The notes: generated from the letters alone by a model not told the origin. A DNA stretch of 64,000 bases from Prolixibacteraceae bacterium (GCA_019720755.1 CP081303.1:1984001-2048000), one strand, 5' to 3'. Positions 27,071 to 36,292 are shown, counted from the stretch's first letter. A program made the numbers and translations.

Positions 27071-27188
27071 AGTAATTTGATTTTCTTAATATTCTCCACC
27101 TTGGAAATTACACCTAAGAACAGAAGCAATATACAAATTTTAGCACATGAGACAAGAAAAATTAGAATTATAACACACATTGAAACAA

Positions 27189-27671
27189 CTAGAACAATAT
27201 TTTACCCTCTTTTTGCAATGCCTCCTCTCGTTGTCTCCCCATCGCATACCCTAAAACCATTCCCAACGAGATACCGACTGAACTATAAAAAAGTCCCCCA
27301 ATTATTCCAACACATGCCCCCATACAGATACCATACAGACTCCAAGTACGAACATAATATCCCTTAGGCACCAAGCCATATTTATTTCGCAAGAAGGCAC
27401 TAAATTTCCAATATTTAGCCTGAAAGTTCATTCTTTTATAATCATTGTCCACTTCAATATTCAAAAAATCTAACTGTTCTTCAATAGATAATTTCTCTTC
27501 TTGTGAGAACGATCTATGTTCGAGTGTAGATAGCAATTTTTGAAATTTACGTGCATCTTTTACATTCTGCGTATCATGGTATATCAGGATAATCTCATCT
27601 AAACGCATTCTTGTTTCTTGTAACGTCATAAGCTGTATATAATTGATATGTAAAGAAAAAACGATATTCAT
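27189..27671 (-). CDS. glycine-rich membrane protein, paralog 2
   Basis: A 160-residue relative of the next gene: helical N-terminal part with EEKLSIEEQLDFLNIEVDN (paralog: NEMMKLEENLDSLDIEVGR), then KYGLVPKGYYVRTWSLYG and a glycine-rich hairpin CMGACVGIIGG, GISLGMVLGYAMG, ending EGKILF. The ATG at 27671 is used; an internal ATG 14 codons later is an alternative. The gene is divergent from the ECF sigma factor, with about 150 bases between. Function unknown. Confidence 0.7.
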   Translation of the reverse strand: MNIVFSLHINYIQLMTLQETRMRLDEIILIYHDTQNVKDARKFQKLLSTLEHRSFSQEEKLSIEEQLDFLNIEVDNDYKRMNFQAKYWKFSAFLRNKYGLVPKGYYVRTWSLYGICMGACVGIIGGLFYSSVGISLGMVLGYAMGRQREEALQKEGKILF

Positions 27672-27827
27672 AAAGTGGGAATCACATCATATAAGTGAAT
27701 CATTTCCATACATTATTTATTAAATTACAACAACGATTCGATCTATCCAAAATATCAATTTAAAAAAAATAGAGAAATTGTGTCACAAGATTCGCTCATA
27801 AAGAGTCATACTAGTATAAGACCTAGA

Positions 27828-28313
27828 ATGAAAAACTTTAACGACATATACAACCAGAACTATAGAAAGATCTATGGTGTTGCATGCAATATGCTACACG
27901 ATAGTGATGATGCAAGAGATGTTATTCAAGACATCTTTATATACTTGCATAAGGTACTTAAGAAAGGAAAGATCATCGAAAAACCACCCAATTGGCTCAT
28001 GAGGGTTACAATTAATCGATGCATAGACCTTCTGAATAACAGAAAAAAATTCTGCACAGAAGAGCACATTCCAATAGTGGTAACAGAAGAGAAAATATTA
28101 GAGAAGAAGCAGGATCGTGAGATCCTAAAAGAAGCATTAAAACAACTGAACCCTAAAGAAAGAGCACTTGCCACTCTTTACGGAGAGGGGGCATCTTACA
28201 AAGAGATGGCTGAGATTACGGGGATAAAATTCACATCTATTGGAGGCACATTATCCCGAACATTAAAGAAACTAAATGAAATCTTAAAAACGTTGCATTA
28301 TGACCTGCATTAA
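27828..28313 (+). CDS. ECF-type sigma factor
   Basis: I place the start at ATG 27828 (161 residues) because MKNFNDIYNQNYRKIYG is the typical N terminus; a GTG at 27780 would add 16 residues. Region 2: ACNMLHDSDDARDVIQDIFIYLH and WLMRVTINRCIDLL. Region 4: LKQLNPKERALATLYGEGASYKEMAEITGIKFTSI with the usual HTH. The next gene overlaps by 14 bases and encodes a zinc-finger anti-sigma factor, so the pair is a classic envelope-signal module. The signal is unknown. Confidence 0.88.
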   Translation: MKNFNDIYNQNYRKIYGVACNMLHDSDDARDVIQDIFIYLHKVLKKGKIIEKPPNWLMRVTINRCIDLLNNRKKFCTEEHIPIVVTEEKILEKKQDREILKEALKQLNPKERALATLYGEGASYKEMAEITGIKFTSIGGTLSRTLKKLNEILKTLHYDLH

Positions 28314-28719
28314 CGAAGATTTAATTCAAAGATATATTGATACAGAGGTGACGTCTGAGGAGAAGGCATATATAGAGAACCATCTTCAAAGCTGTGAGTA
28401 TTGTAACAAACAGGTGGAGCAACAACGTCAATTGGCAGCCCACCTAAAGGGAATGATCTCTCAATTCCAATCTTCAAATATCGAGATCCCTCCTTTTGAG
28501 GAGATAAAAAAGACGGGGCATCTCTTCCGATATCATAAACGCAAAGTCGTGGGCGCCCTTTTGGTTGCGGCTTCTATCGTGATATCCTGTTTTTTGTTCC
28601 AACCTAAAGAAGAGAAACAAAAAAACTATTTGATTACATACGACTTAGAGCAGTCTTTAGATGCCAATCTTCCATTAGAGGAACAGAATCTCCACTTTCA
28701 AATCATTGAATACAAATAA
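28300..28719 (+). CDS. zinc-finger anti-sigma factor
   Basis: A 139-residue protein. The N terminus has the ZAS-type motif: His27-x3-Cys-x2-Cys in NHLQSCEYCNKQVEQQ. A single membrane segment (VVGALLVAASIVISCFLF) lies at about 84-101, leaving a short periplasmic tail. It overlaps the sigma-factor gene by 14 bases, which supports coupled expression and direct inhibition of that sigma factor. Confidence 0.85.
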   Translation: MTCINEDLIQRYIDTEVTSEEKAYIENHLQSCEYCNKQVEQQRQLAAHLKGMISQFQSSNIEIPPFEEIKKTGHLFRYHKRKVVGALLVAASIVISCFLFQPKEEKQKNYLITYDLEQSLDANLPLEEQNLHFQIIEYK

Positions 28720-28816
28720 TATATAAGCGTAAAAAGATCTTGTCGGACCAATGACGATTGGTTAAATCACAAAAACATACATGAAAGATTCTGATAACTT
28801 TCTTAAATCTAAAACG

Positions 28817-30055
28817 ATGAAAAAATTAATTATTCTAACAATATTTTCACTCATCCAACTTCCTCTATTCGCACAGAAGCTTATAGAGAAGTATAAAACA
28901 GGAACAGTAAAATTGGTTGCAGATAAGGAGTATGCACAATCCAACGATTGGAACAAAATATTTCGCTCCTACTACGACACGTTATATAATACACCTATGG
29001 CACATCGCAAATCTATTGTGATGCTTCCAGACGGTTCTATTCTAGTAAACCATGCATACCGAAATTACCACACGAAGTTCTCTCCTAAAGGTGTTTTTCA
29101 AGAAGAGATGCAGATCGAAAAAGGCAAACAGAAAGCGATCAAAGGAGTGATCAATGGAAATACACTCTTCACGGGTTTAGACAACATGGGAAATATGACA
29201 TGTAGCGATCTAGAGGGACATTTCAAAAAGAGCCTTCTGCTTGATTATATGGCGAAAAACATCATTGCATTACCAAATAGAAAATTTGCTGTCGTAGGAT
29301 GGGCAATACATACAACACAATTTAGAACATTTATTGCCATTGTAGATTATGACACCAATAAACAAAAGATTATTTGGGACAAATATGATGATCAAGTTCT
29401 TAAACCATGCTCTTTTCAATACAAAATAAAAAGCACAAATGGATCGGTCAATATCTTTTCTATACCATTTCAAAACGATGTTAAGATAGGATTAGCTCCT
29501 CTAATTACCACCATGGACAACAAACTTATTGTGGCATTCCCAAATACTGGAAAAATCAACACCTATAATTTAGATGGCAAGCTGCTATCCACACAACAAG
29601 TCACATGGGAAAGAGAGACTTTGTCGGTAGCAGAACAAAAAAAGGCACAAGAGGATGCAATCCATTACTTTAAAAAATTTGCAGCCAAATCGAATAACAT
29701 TATAAAAATCGACAAAAGCGAATTAAATAGAGTCTTAAATAAAATGGAGGAGGACATAAAGTATATTCGTACTGCTTTAAAAAAGCCATATTTCACCAAT
29801 ATAATTAAAGACTCTGATGGAAATGTATTGATCTTTGAAATCCCGAAGAAGAAAGGACAAAACCTATTCCACGTTTGGATTTATAATAAAAATGGAGAGA
29901 TGAGCACCCAATGTTCTTTCGTGTGCGAAGATTATAATTTGGAGATCAATAAAGACAAGCTAATTTTTAAAGACGGATACCTATATGGACTACAAACATT
30001 AAAAAATGCCAAAGGGAATCCTTTACGTCTTGTACGTTTTAAGTTAGAAAACTAA
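28817..30055 (+). CDS. secreted protein of unknown function, downstream of the ECF module
   Basis: I place the start at ATG 28817 (412 residues) since it gives a clean signal peptide, MKKLIILTIFSLIQLPLFAQ; an upstream ATG at 28781 would put charged residues before it. The mature part is beta-rich with repeated short strands (VMLPDGSILV, ALPNRKFAVVGW, LITTMDNKLIVAFPN), consistent with a beta-propeller like the 6-bladed proteins common in Bacteroidota. It follows the anti-sigma gene on the same strand and may be controlled by that sigma factor. Confidence 0.7.
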   Translation: MKKLIILTIFSLIQLPLFAQKLIEKYKTGTVKLVADKEYAQSNDWNKIFRSYYDTLYNTPMAHRKSIVMLPDGSILVNHAYRNYHTKFSPKGVFQEEMQIEKGKQKAIKGVINGNTLFTGLDNMGNMTCSDLEGHFKKSLLLDYMAKNIIALPNRKFAVVGWAIHTTQFRTFIAIVDYDTNKQKIIWDKYDDQVLKPCSFQYKIKSTNGSVNIFSIPFQNDVKIGLAPLITTMDNKLIVAFPNTGKINTYNLDGKLLSTQQVTWERETLSVAEQKKAQEDAIHYFKKFAAKSNNIIKIDKSELNRVLNKMEEDIKYIRTALKKPYFTNIIKDSDGNVLIFEIPKKKGQNLFHVWIYNKNGEMSTQCSFVCEDYNLEINKDKLIFKDGYLYGLQTLKNAKGNPLRLVRFKLEN

Positions 30056-30080
30056 AACGACATATTAATCACTTAAAGCA

Positions 30081-30113
30081 TGAGGATGTCCCCAAAAGGC
30101 ATCCTCATTTTTA
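30081..30113 (+). terminator. terminator after the secreted protein
   Basis: TGAGGATG / CATCCTCA stem with an 11-base loop and a T-run (TTTTTA). It is 27 bases after the stop. Confidence 0.85.
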
Positions 30114-30177
30114 TGATTTCAATGGTGTTTTCACTATATTTATCCTACTACATCAACAAAACCATAATTCTAAAAAC

Positions 30178-30474
30178 ATGAAAAAAGACTCACTATCCTT
30201 ACTACCCAATATCGGTCCCCAATTAGCAAAACTACTCTGCGATCACGGAATTCACTCAGAACACGATCTAAAATCGATTGGGAGCTATAAAGCATGGGAA
30301 AGAATCTCGCTACAACAAGAAACTTTTTGCTGCATCCAAAAACTATATGCATTAGAGGGAGCAATACAAGGAGTTCGCTGGCACAATCTATCAGACAAGG
30401 ACAAACAACAATTAAAACAAGCTTTCGAACTTTTCAAACAAAATAAGAAACTTGCAACCTTGCCAACGAAGTAG
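30178..30474 (+). CDS. TfoX C-terminal domain protein
   Basis: A 98-residue protein consisting of the TfoX_C domain: LPNIGPQLAKLLCDHGI, then YALEGAIQGVRWHNLSDKDKQQLK, the helix-hairpin-helix-like fold found at the C terminus of TfoX/Sxy competence regulators. The N-terminal TfoX domain is absent, as in many stand-alone bacterial copies. Function is unproven. Its TAG stop is in the same frame as the GNAT remnant directly downstream. Confidence 0.8.
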   Translation: MKKDSLSLLPNIGPQLAKLLCDHGIHSEHDLKSIGSYKAWERISLQQETFCCIQKLYALEGAIQGVRWHNLSDKDKQQLKQAFELFKQNKKLATLPTK

Positions 30475-30977
30475 AGAGATAAAGCCCTTCAATTTACAAT
30501 TCGTCCACTAATAGAAAATGATTACCCTCATCTATTAAGGATATACCGAAACACCGTAAATATGAAATACATACCAGTGAATAGACACCTTCAAGAAGAC
30601 GACCAACTAATAGAAATATGGAGAAAAAACACCCTAAAACAGGGGGCAATTTATGGCATTAATGCAATATCACTTAAAACAGGAATACTTGTTGGAGAGA
30701 TCGGTTTGTATAATATACCAGACACAAACAACACGGCTGAAATCGGTATTATCCTTGACTCAAAATACTGGGAAAAGGGATTGCGACCAAAGCATCTATT
30801 CAACCGATAAAAAAAGCAGAGCAAGAGTTTGGAGTCAAGAAAATTATTGCCCGTACCTATAGCGACAACTCCTGTAGTATTGCCTTGATATCTCGTCTTG
30901 GATTTCAACAAAAACATCAAGAAACACTTGCAGAAAACCGCACGGTATATCACTATGAATTAGAGCCTCACAACTAA
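30475..30977 (+). pseudogene. GNAT acetyltransferase remnant (frameshift, no start codon)
   Basis: Conceptual translation from 30493 gives a normal GNAT N terminus (FTIRPLIENDYPHLLRIYR), then GxIGLYNI and AEIGIILDSKYW. At about 30771-30779 the frame is lost: one base is missing in TGGGAAAAGGG, and the family's acetyl-CoA loop continues in the next frame as GIATKASIQP. The last part, ISRLGFQQK, runs to a stop at 30975. The section before the first in-frame ATG (30562) is clearly part of the domain but has no ATG; the frame instead joins the TfoX_C gene through a TAG. Probable pseudogene. Confidence 0.8.
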
Positions 30978-31095
30978 AGAACCAATAGTTGAAATAATAT
31001 TTACTTCTTCCCCCAAATCCACGATAAATTTTTAGTGCTTCAAAACAGCAAATAAAAATGAAACATACACGAACATATTTTATTACACCGAACAA

Positions 31096-31121
31096 TAGAA
31101 TGGTTTAATTAAACCATTCTA
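31096..31121. terminator. palindromic terminator-like hairpin
   Basis: Perfect palindrome with arms TAGAATGGTTTAA / TTAAACCATTCTA, followed by TTTTC. It lies 118 bases after the GNAT remnant. Confidence 0.6.
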
Positions 31122-31473
31122 TTTTCAGTTTTATAAACCCCCAATTTTCACAATGAAAACCTCGCTACTATTTTTCATTTTTTGAAGAGTCAAAAACCAC
31201 ACTATCTAGACTAAATAAAAAAAGCAAAAATGAGAGAGTATATATTAAGGGTATATATAGCAACACGGGAATATTTATTTAGAATCACTCATTTTGAATC
31301 TCACTCAGCTCCTCATTTTTCATGTAGGTTTTAGTCGTAGCGTAACTTCACAGAGACAAACTTGTTCTATCCTTTGTTGCTTCAATTTTTTGCGCCCGAA
31401 AAAAAACACGAAAAAACAATGAAGAAATCATGTTTACTATCACAGATTGTAAACACCACAAAGACATCTTGCC

Positions 31474-31690
31474 CTTCGACATTTACGGGTGCTGAGCCCT
31501 TCGATAAGCTCAGGGACCAATTGTCGAAGTACAGAAACGACTTACACACCTTCGACATTTACGGGTGCTGAGCCCTTCGACAAGCTCAGGGACCAATTGT
31601 CGAAGTACAGAAACGACTTACACACCTTCGACATTTACGGGTGCTGAGCCCTTCGACAAGCTCAGGGACCACCTGTCGAAGGGCTCAATA
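31474..31690. repeat. tandem array of a 76-bp REP-like unit
   Basis: Units begin at 31474, 31550 and 31626 with an exact 76-bp period. Each has CTTCGACATTTACGGGTGCT, then GAGCCCTTCGACAAGCTCAG (one T variant), GGACCA, and TTGTCGAAG. Each unit contains nested palindromes (CCCTTCGACA with TTGTCGAAG). The third unit is partial. Confidence 0.9.
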
Positions 31691-31735
31691 ACCTTAGTTC
31701 GAAGCACAGAAATATTTTATGACCACAACTGGAAC

Positions 31736-31799
31736 AGACCGAACAGAGCAACACATATTTTATCAACAGACCGAACAGAGCAACACATATTTTATCAAC
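31736..31799. repeat. 32-bp direct repeat, two copies
   Basis: Two identical adjacent 32-bp units starting AGACCGAACAGAGCAACACA at 31736 and 31768. Confidence 0.9.
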
Positions 31800-32064
31800 A
31801 GCCCCACCATGGCAAACCCATATGTTTGCCCAACGTAGGATACTTTCCTCGAAGCCTCTCTAAAACAGAACCTATACCAACACTATCGAAACAAGCTACT
31901 TAAGGCAATCAAAAACAAATCACCATCAATTACACCAAACATCTATTTAAATCGCTTAAACAGTCTTAAAAACACATCTAATGACATATTACGAATAAAC
32001 CAATACTCTATCAAACACAACTTACGTTAAACATAGATCAATCATAGAATCGTTAAAACAAAAA

Positions 32065-32096
32065 AGAGGATATCCAACATGAATTGGACACCCTCT
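32065..32096 (-). terminator. terminator of the beta-helix/PDZ remnant
   Basis: AGAGGATATCCAA / TTGGACACCCTCT stem with two mismatches, followed on the minus strand by TTTTTTG. It is 25 bases after the remnant's stop. Confidence 0.75.
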
Positions 32097-32120
32097 ATTT
32101 TGCACTATAGAATTAAATAT

Positions 32121-32648
32121 TTACAATTTGAACTCGACAACCATTTCGTCTTGAGCACAAAGAACGGTTGCTTTATACTTTTGCCCCTCTTTCGCCCCTT
32201 TTAACAGACGTACAAGCGTTTTAATATCTTTAATCTGAACATCATCTATAGCCAGGATCACATCGTCCACCTTGAACCCTTGAGCCTTCCAATGACTATA
32301 ACCATGAATTGCTTCTAGAATCACTCCTGATAGTTCTTTGGATCCATAAGCAGTCTGTTCAGACTCATTATCTAGACCATTCATTACAACCCCTTGAAAC
32401 TCCACACGTTTATTTCCCTCTCTTACATTGTTGAAATAATGTAGCGGAAGATTGATCTTAGGTTCAGGAGCCAAATCTTTCAATCTATCAATAGTTACCC
32501 CCATACCTTTCGTCTTAAAGTTCATAAACCCTAAGCGTATTGCTGGCGAAGAACTTTTCACAGTAAAGTCACCATTGGCAGCATCCATAAATTGTGCATC
32601 TCCCACCAAGCTATGTTCATCCTGACAAGTCCAATTTTGTAGTGCCAC
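32121..32648 (-). pseudogene. 3' remnant of a beta-helix protein with PDZ domain
   Basis: About 175 codons. The beginning (SLVGDAQFMDAANGDFTVKS, then SPAIRLGF) is the usual end of a right-handed parallel beta-helix polysaccharide-active protein. The C-terminal part (about 95-170) is a PDZ domain with GVILEAIHG, GFKVDDVILAIDD and LVRLLKGAKEGQ. No proper start exists: the frame opens at a GTG, with a TGA a few codons above, exactly where the intergenic repeat CAGATTGGACAGATCAAACA begins. The 5' part has been replaced by repeats, while the terminator remains. Probably a dead gene fragment. Confidence 0.75.
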
Positions 32649-33406
32649 AGATTGGACAGATCAAACAGATGAACACAGATTTTATAGTTGACAACCCCAT
32701 GTGTTTGCCCTCCATGAGACAATTTCATCACAAAAACACAAAGATTTATTTGACGAAGGCTCGTCAAATCACAAAGCGGGAGCTTCGCGGTTCCCAGATG
32801 TTGTAGCAACAATCGTTAACGTCAATATAATTGACACATCATGGCAAACACATGCTATCCAAAAACATACTATATATTGCATCAACAAATCAATGCATCA
32901 ACACCTGGGAGATAGGAAACTCCTGCTTCCGTTAAATGCATCAACCCATCACCACCACAACATATAGCAACAATCGTTAACGTCAATATAATTGACACAT
33001 CATGGCAAACACATACTATCCAAAACCATACTATATATTGCATCAACAAATCGATGTATCAACACCTGGGAGATAAGAAACTCCTGCTTCCGTTAAATGC
33101 CTCAACCCATCACCACCACAACATATAGCAACAATCGTTAACGACAATATATTGACATATCATGGCAAACACATGATCTCCAAAAACAACAGCAAACCTA
33201 TAAATCTATTGTATCTCTACCAACAGCAATTCATTCCACTTAGCCGACAAAAATGGGCAAAACAATTATAATAAAATGATTATTATTTTACCTTTGATAC
33301 TTACAGTGAATACCATCATATCCCCATGACAGAAGATACCACCAGTACTCCATTTCATAGGATATGATCACATCTTTTGATATAAAAACAAAACAACATT
33401 ATATAG
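32649..33406. other. repeat-rich intergenic region before hsdM
   Basis: Contains a copy of the CAGATTGGACAG...GAACACAG repeat, a TTTGACGA / TCGTCAAA hairpin (32748-32768) and a 161-bp tandem repeat. The last 200 bases should carry the hsdM promoter. Open frames here are repeat by-products. Confidence 0.6.
32805..33180. repeat. 161-bp tandem repeat, about 2.3 copies
   Basis: AGCAACAATCGTTAACG occurs at 32805, 32966 and 33127, exactly 161 bases apart. Each unit also carries GACACATCATGGCAAACACA, CAACACCTGGGAGATA and ACTCCTGCTTCCGTTAAATG. Related fragments occur at 24690 and 41770-41830. Confidence 0.9.
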
Positions 33407-34954
33407 ATGACTAGCACAGCACAAAGAGCGGAGCTACAGGCTCAGATATGGAAGATAGCCAATGATGTACGTGGCTCGGTAGACGGATGGGATTTCAAAC
33501 ACTTTGTCTTAGGTTCTCTTTTCTACCGTTTTATTAGCGAGAACTTCTCCAACTACATTCAAGCTGGCGACGACAGTTTTAGCTATCCCGAGATGGACGA
33601 CACCCAAATCCCTCCAGAGATCATTCAAAATACGATCAAAGAGAAAGGCTATTTTATCTATCCTAGCCAGCTCTTTTGCAATGTCGCAGAAAAGGCAGCA
33701 ACCAATGAAGATCTAAACACCGACCTAAAACAGATCTTTAATGCCATCGAAGGGTCGGCTTCGGGCTTCGACTCAGAGAGCGACATCAAAGGACTGTTTG
33801 CTGATTTCGACACCACCAGCACCCGATTAGGAAACACGGTGGAAGCCAAAAACGAACGCTTGGCTAAAGTCATCAAAGGGGTTGCCAGTCTAAACTTCGG
33901 GAACTTCGAAGAGAACCAGATCGATCTCTTTGGCGATGCCTACGAGTTTCTGATCTCTAACTATGCTGCCAATGCAGGGAAATCGGGGGGCGAGTTCTTC
34001 ACACCACAAAGTGTCTCAAAGCTGATCTCTCAACTGGCCATTCATGGCAAAACAACCGTAAACAAAATATATGATCCGGCTGCAGGTTCGGGCTCTCTGC
34101 TACTTCAGGCAAAAAAACAGTTCGACGACCATATTATCCAAGAGGGTTTCTTCGGGCAGGAGATCAACCACACCACCTACAACTTGGCACGTATGAACAT
34201 GTTTCTACACAACATCAACTACGACAAGTTCGAGATTGTATTGGGCGACACCCTACTCCAACCGAGTCTACAGGACGACAAAGGCTACGATGCCATCGTT
34301 TCGAACCCTCCATACTCCGTTAAATGGATAGGCTCTGACGACCCGACACTGATCAACGACGACCGCTTCGCTCCTGCTTCTGTTTTGGCTCCCAAATCGA
34401 AAGCCGACTTTGCTTTTGTGCTTCATGCACTTCACTATCTCTCTGCCAAAGGTCGTGCTGCCATAGTCTGTTTCCCAGGAATCTTCTATCGAGGGGGTGC
34501 AGAGCAGAAGATTCGTAAATATCTTATCGACAACAATTTTGTAGAGACGGTGATCTCTTTGGCTCCGAACCTATTCTTCGGAACCTCTATTGCTGTCAAT
34601 ATCTTGGTGATATCCAAAGCAAAGAGCAACCACCAAGTGCAGTTTATCGATGCCAGTGGCGAGGAGTTCTTTACCAAAGCCACCAACAACAACGAGCTAA
34701 AACCCGAACATATCGATCGCATCCTACAAATCTTTGCCAACAAAGAGGAGGTAGAACATATCGCCACCTCGTGCGATATCGAAAAGATTGCAGAGAACGA
34801 CTACAACCTTTCCGTTAGCTCTTATGTAGAACCCAAAGATACTCGTGAGGTGATCGATATTGTCGAACTCAACAAAGAGGTTGCCAACACCGTCGAAAAG
34901 ATTACAAAACTTCGTGCGGATATTGATAAAATCGTAAAGGAGATCGAAGCATGA
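33407..34954 (+). CDS. hsdM: type I restriction-modification methyltransferase subunit HsdM
   Basis: A 515-residue N6-adenine methyltransferase. The helical HsdM_N domain (about 10-150) is followed by the SAM-binding motif [11 protein letters not shown] and the catalytic NPPYS. The C-terminal tail interacts with HsdS in the family. The ATG overlaps nothing upstream, and its end overlaps the hsdS start by 4 bases (ATGA), so translation is coupled. The gene appears richer in G+C than its surroundings, as is hsdR, consistent with acquisition by transfer. Confidence 0.95.
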   Translation: MTSTAQRAELQAQIWKIANDVRGSVDGWDFKHFVLGSLFYRFISENFSNYIQAGDDSFSYPEMDDTQIPPEIIQNTIKEKGYFIYPSQLFCNVAEKAATNEDLNTDLKQIFNAIEGSASGFDSESDIKGLFADFDTTSTRLGNTVEAKNERLAKVIKGVASLNFGNFEENQIDLFGDAYEFLISNYAANAGKSGGEFFTPQSVSKLISQLAIHGKTTVNKIYDPAAGSGSLLLQAKKQFDDHIIQEGFFGQEINHTTYNLARMNMFLHNINYDKFEIVLGDTLLQPSLQDDKGYDAIVSNPPYSVKWIGSDDPTLINDDRFAPASVLAPKSKADFAFVLHALHYLSAKGRAAIVCFPGIFYRGGAEQKIRKYLIDNNFVETVISLAPNLFFGTSIAVNILVISKAKSNHQVQFIDASGEEFFTKATNNNELKPEHIDRILQIFANKEEVEHIATSCDIEKIAENDYNLSVSSYVEPKDTREVIDIVELNKEVANTVEKITKLRADIDKIVKEIEA

Positions 34955-36159
34955 ACCATTTAGATAAATTATTAGAAGGCGTCGAGGTCGAATGGAAAAC
35001 TTTGGGGGAAACTTTAGTTCGAACAAAAGGGACTAAAATTACTGCAGCAAAGATGAAAGAGTTACATAAAAATGGTGCACCTTTAAAAATTTTTGCTGGA
35101 GGCAAAACAACTGCAGATTTCAATTTTGATGATATCCCCCCAAAAGATATAAATAGAGAACCATCTATTATTGTAAAATCAAGAGGTGTTATAGCATTTG
35201 AATATTATAATCAGGCTTTTTCTCATAAAAATGAGATGTGGTCTTATCATTCAAAAAATGACAACTTAATAATTAAGTATGTATATCATTATTTAAAAAT
35301 TCATGAACCATTTTTTCAAAAAATAGCTGGAAGAATGCAAATGCCTCAGATTTCAATTCCGGACACAGATAAATTTAAAATCCCTATCCCTCCCCTAAAC
35401 GTTCAGAAAGAAATTGTTCGTATTTTGGACTCTTTTACGGAGCTTACGGCGGAGCTTACGGCGGAGCTTACGGCTCGGAAAAAACAGTATAGCTACTATC
35501 GAGAACAGTTGTTAAGCTTCCACAAAGATAGCGCACAAAATTTTAAAGGTATCTTTAAAAACCTAAGTAATTCCTGCTACGACAACCATGGCAATATAAA
35601 AGTCGAATGGAAAACTCTCGGTGAAGTAGCTCATTACTCAAAAGATCGTATAGGTTTTAATGAACTTAATCAGGATAATTATATTGGAGTAGATAATTTG
35701 TTACAAAATAGAGAAGGAAAAACCTTTTCTACAAGAACTCCTTTAAGTGGCAATTCAACAAAGTATATAAATAATGATATATTAATAGGTAACATCCGTC
35801 CTTATCTAAAAAAAATATGGTTTTCTGATAGAATTGGTGGAACAAATGGAGATGTATTAGTTATTAGAACATCATATTCATTATTAAGTCCGAGATATTT
35901 GTATCAAATATTAGCAGACGACAACTTCTTTTCTTATAATATGCAGCATGCTAAAGGAGCCAAAATGCCTCGAGGTAACAAAATTCAAATTTTAGAGTAT
36001 AAAATTCCGATCCCTCCCCTGGAAGTCCAAGAACGCATTGTATCAATCTTGGATAAATTTGATACGCTAACAAACTCCATTAGTGAGGGATTACCAAAAG
36101 AGATCGAACTACGTCAAAAACAGTATGAATACTATCGAGACAAACTATTAACATTTTAA
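34951..36159 (+). CDS. hsdS: type I specificity subunit HsdS with TAEL-type repeats
   Basis: A 402-residue specificity subunit. Two target-recognition domains (about 10-140 and 205-345) each end in a conserved helix: [16 protein letters not shown] and [16 protein letters not shown], then [13 protein letters not shown] and [13 protein letters not shown]. Between the first helix and RKKQ is [16 protein letters not shown], three ELTA units from an exact 12-bp DNA repeat. In EcoR124I and EcoR124II the same TAEL repeat (two or three copies) sets the spacer length of the bipartite target. The TRD parts are AT-rich compared with hsdM and hsdR, as expected of swapped modules. Confidence 0.95.
   Translation: MNHLDKLLEGVEVEWKTLGETLVRTKGTKITAAKMKELHKNGAPLKIFAGGKTTADFNFDDIPPKDINREPSIIVKSRGVIAFEYYNQAFSHKNEMWSYHSKNDNLIIKYVYHYLKIHEPFFQKIAGRMQMPQISIPDTDKFKIPIPPLNVQKEIVRILDSFTELTAELTAELTARKKQYSYYREQLLSFHKDSAQNFKGIFKNLSNSCYDNHGNIKVEWKTLGEVAHYSKDRIGFNELNQDNYIGVDNLLQNREGKTFSTRTPLSGNSTKYINNDILIGNIRPYLKKIWFSDRIGGTNGDVLVIRTSYSLLSPRYLYQILADDNFFSYNMQHAKGAKMPRGNKIQILEYKIPIPPLEVQERIVSILDKFDTLTNSISEGLPKEIELRQKQYEYYRDKLLTF
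35440..35475 (+). repeat. 12-bp repeat in hsdS, three copies
   Basis: GAGCTTACGGCG at 35440, 35452 and 35464 (the last ends GCT). It is in frame, encodes ELTA, and lies in the spacer between the two specificity halves. Gain or loss of one unit keeps the frame. Confidence 0.95.
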
Positions 36160-36170
36160 ATATCTCTCTC

Positions 36171-36269
36171 TATGCGCTCCTCTAGTGGGGGCACATAGAG
36201 ACATATGGTTTGCATCGTGATGCAAACCATCGAATGAAGTAGAATAGGGGTACCTTCTTTAGGTATCCC
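36171..36269 (+). promoter_or_regulatory. three consecutive hairpins between hsdS and hsdR
   Basis: Hairpin 1, 36171-36197: TATGCGCTCC / GGGGCACATA (one mismatch). Hairpin 2, 36205-36230: a perfect 12-bp stem ATGGTTTGCATC / GATGCAAACCAT with a 2-base loop. Hairpin 3, 36247-36269: GGGGTACC / GGTATCCC. No clear T-run follows. They could act as an attenuator or processing site that lowers hsdR expression relative to hsdM and hsdS. Confidence 0.65.
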
Positions 36270-36292
36270 GAACCGATAAAATATCAAACATT

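Larger units (their letters stand above)
30978..32120. other. intergenic repeat-rich region
   Basis: Over 1.1 kb without a supported gene. It holds a terminator-like palindrome, a 76-bp tandem REP-like array, a 32-bp direct repeat and a terminator for the remnant gene on the other strand. Open frames at 31362-31571 and 31565-31903 are products of the repeat array. Confidence 0.7.

Noticed and set aside
31474-31690. Regular repeats that might be a CRISPR array
   Set aside because: Units are contiguous 76-bp copies without unique spacers, the motif is found singly elsewhere in intergenic DNA, and no cas gene is present.
31362-31903. Two overlapping open frames
   Set aside because: Their peptides repeat because they translate the 76-bp array; no start context, homology or codon bias supports a protein.
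32594-32967. Overlapping plus-strand open frames
   Set aside because: They translate the intergenic repeat modules and the antisense of the beta-helix remnant.
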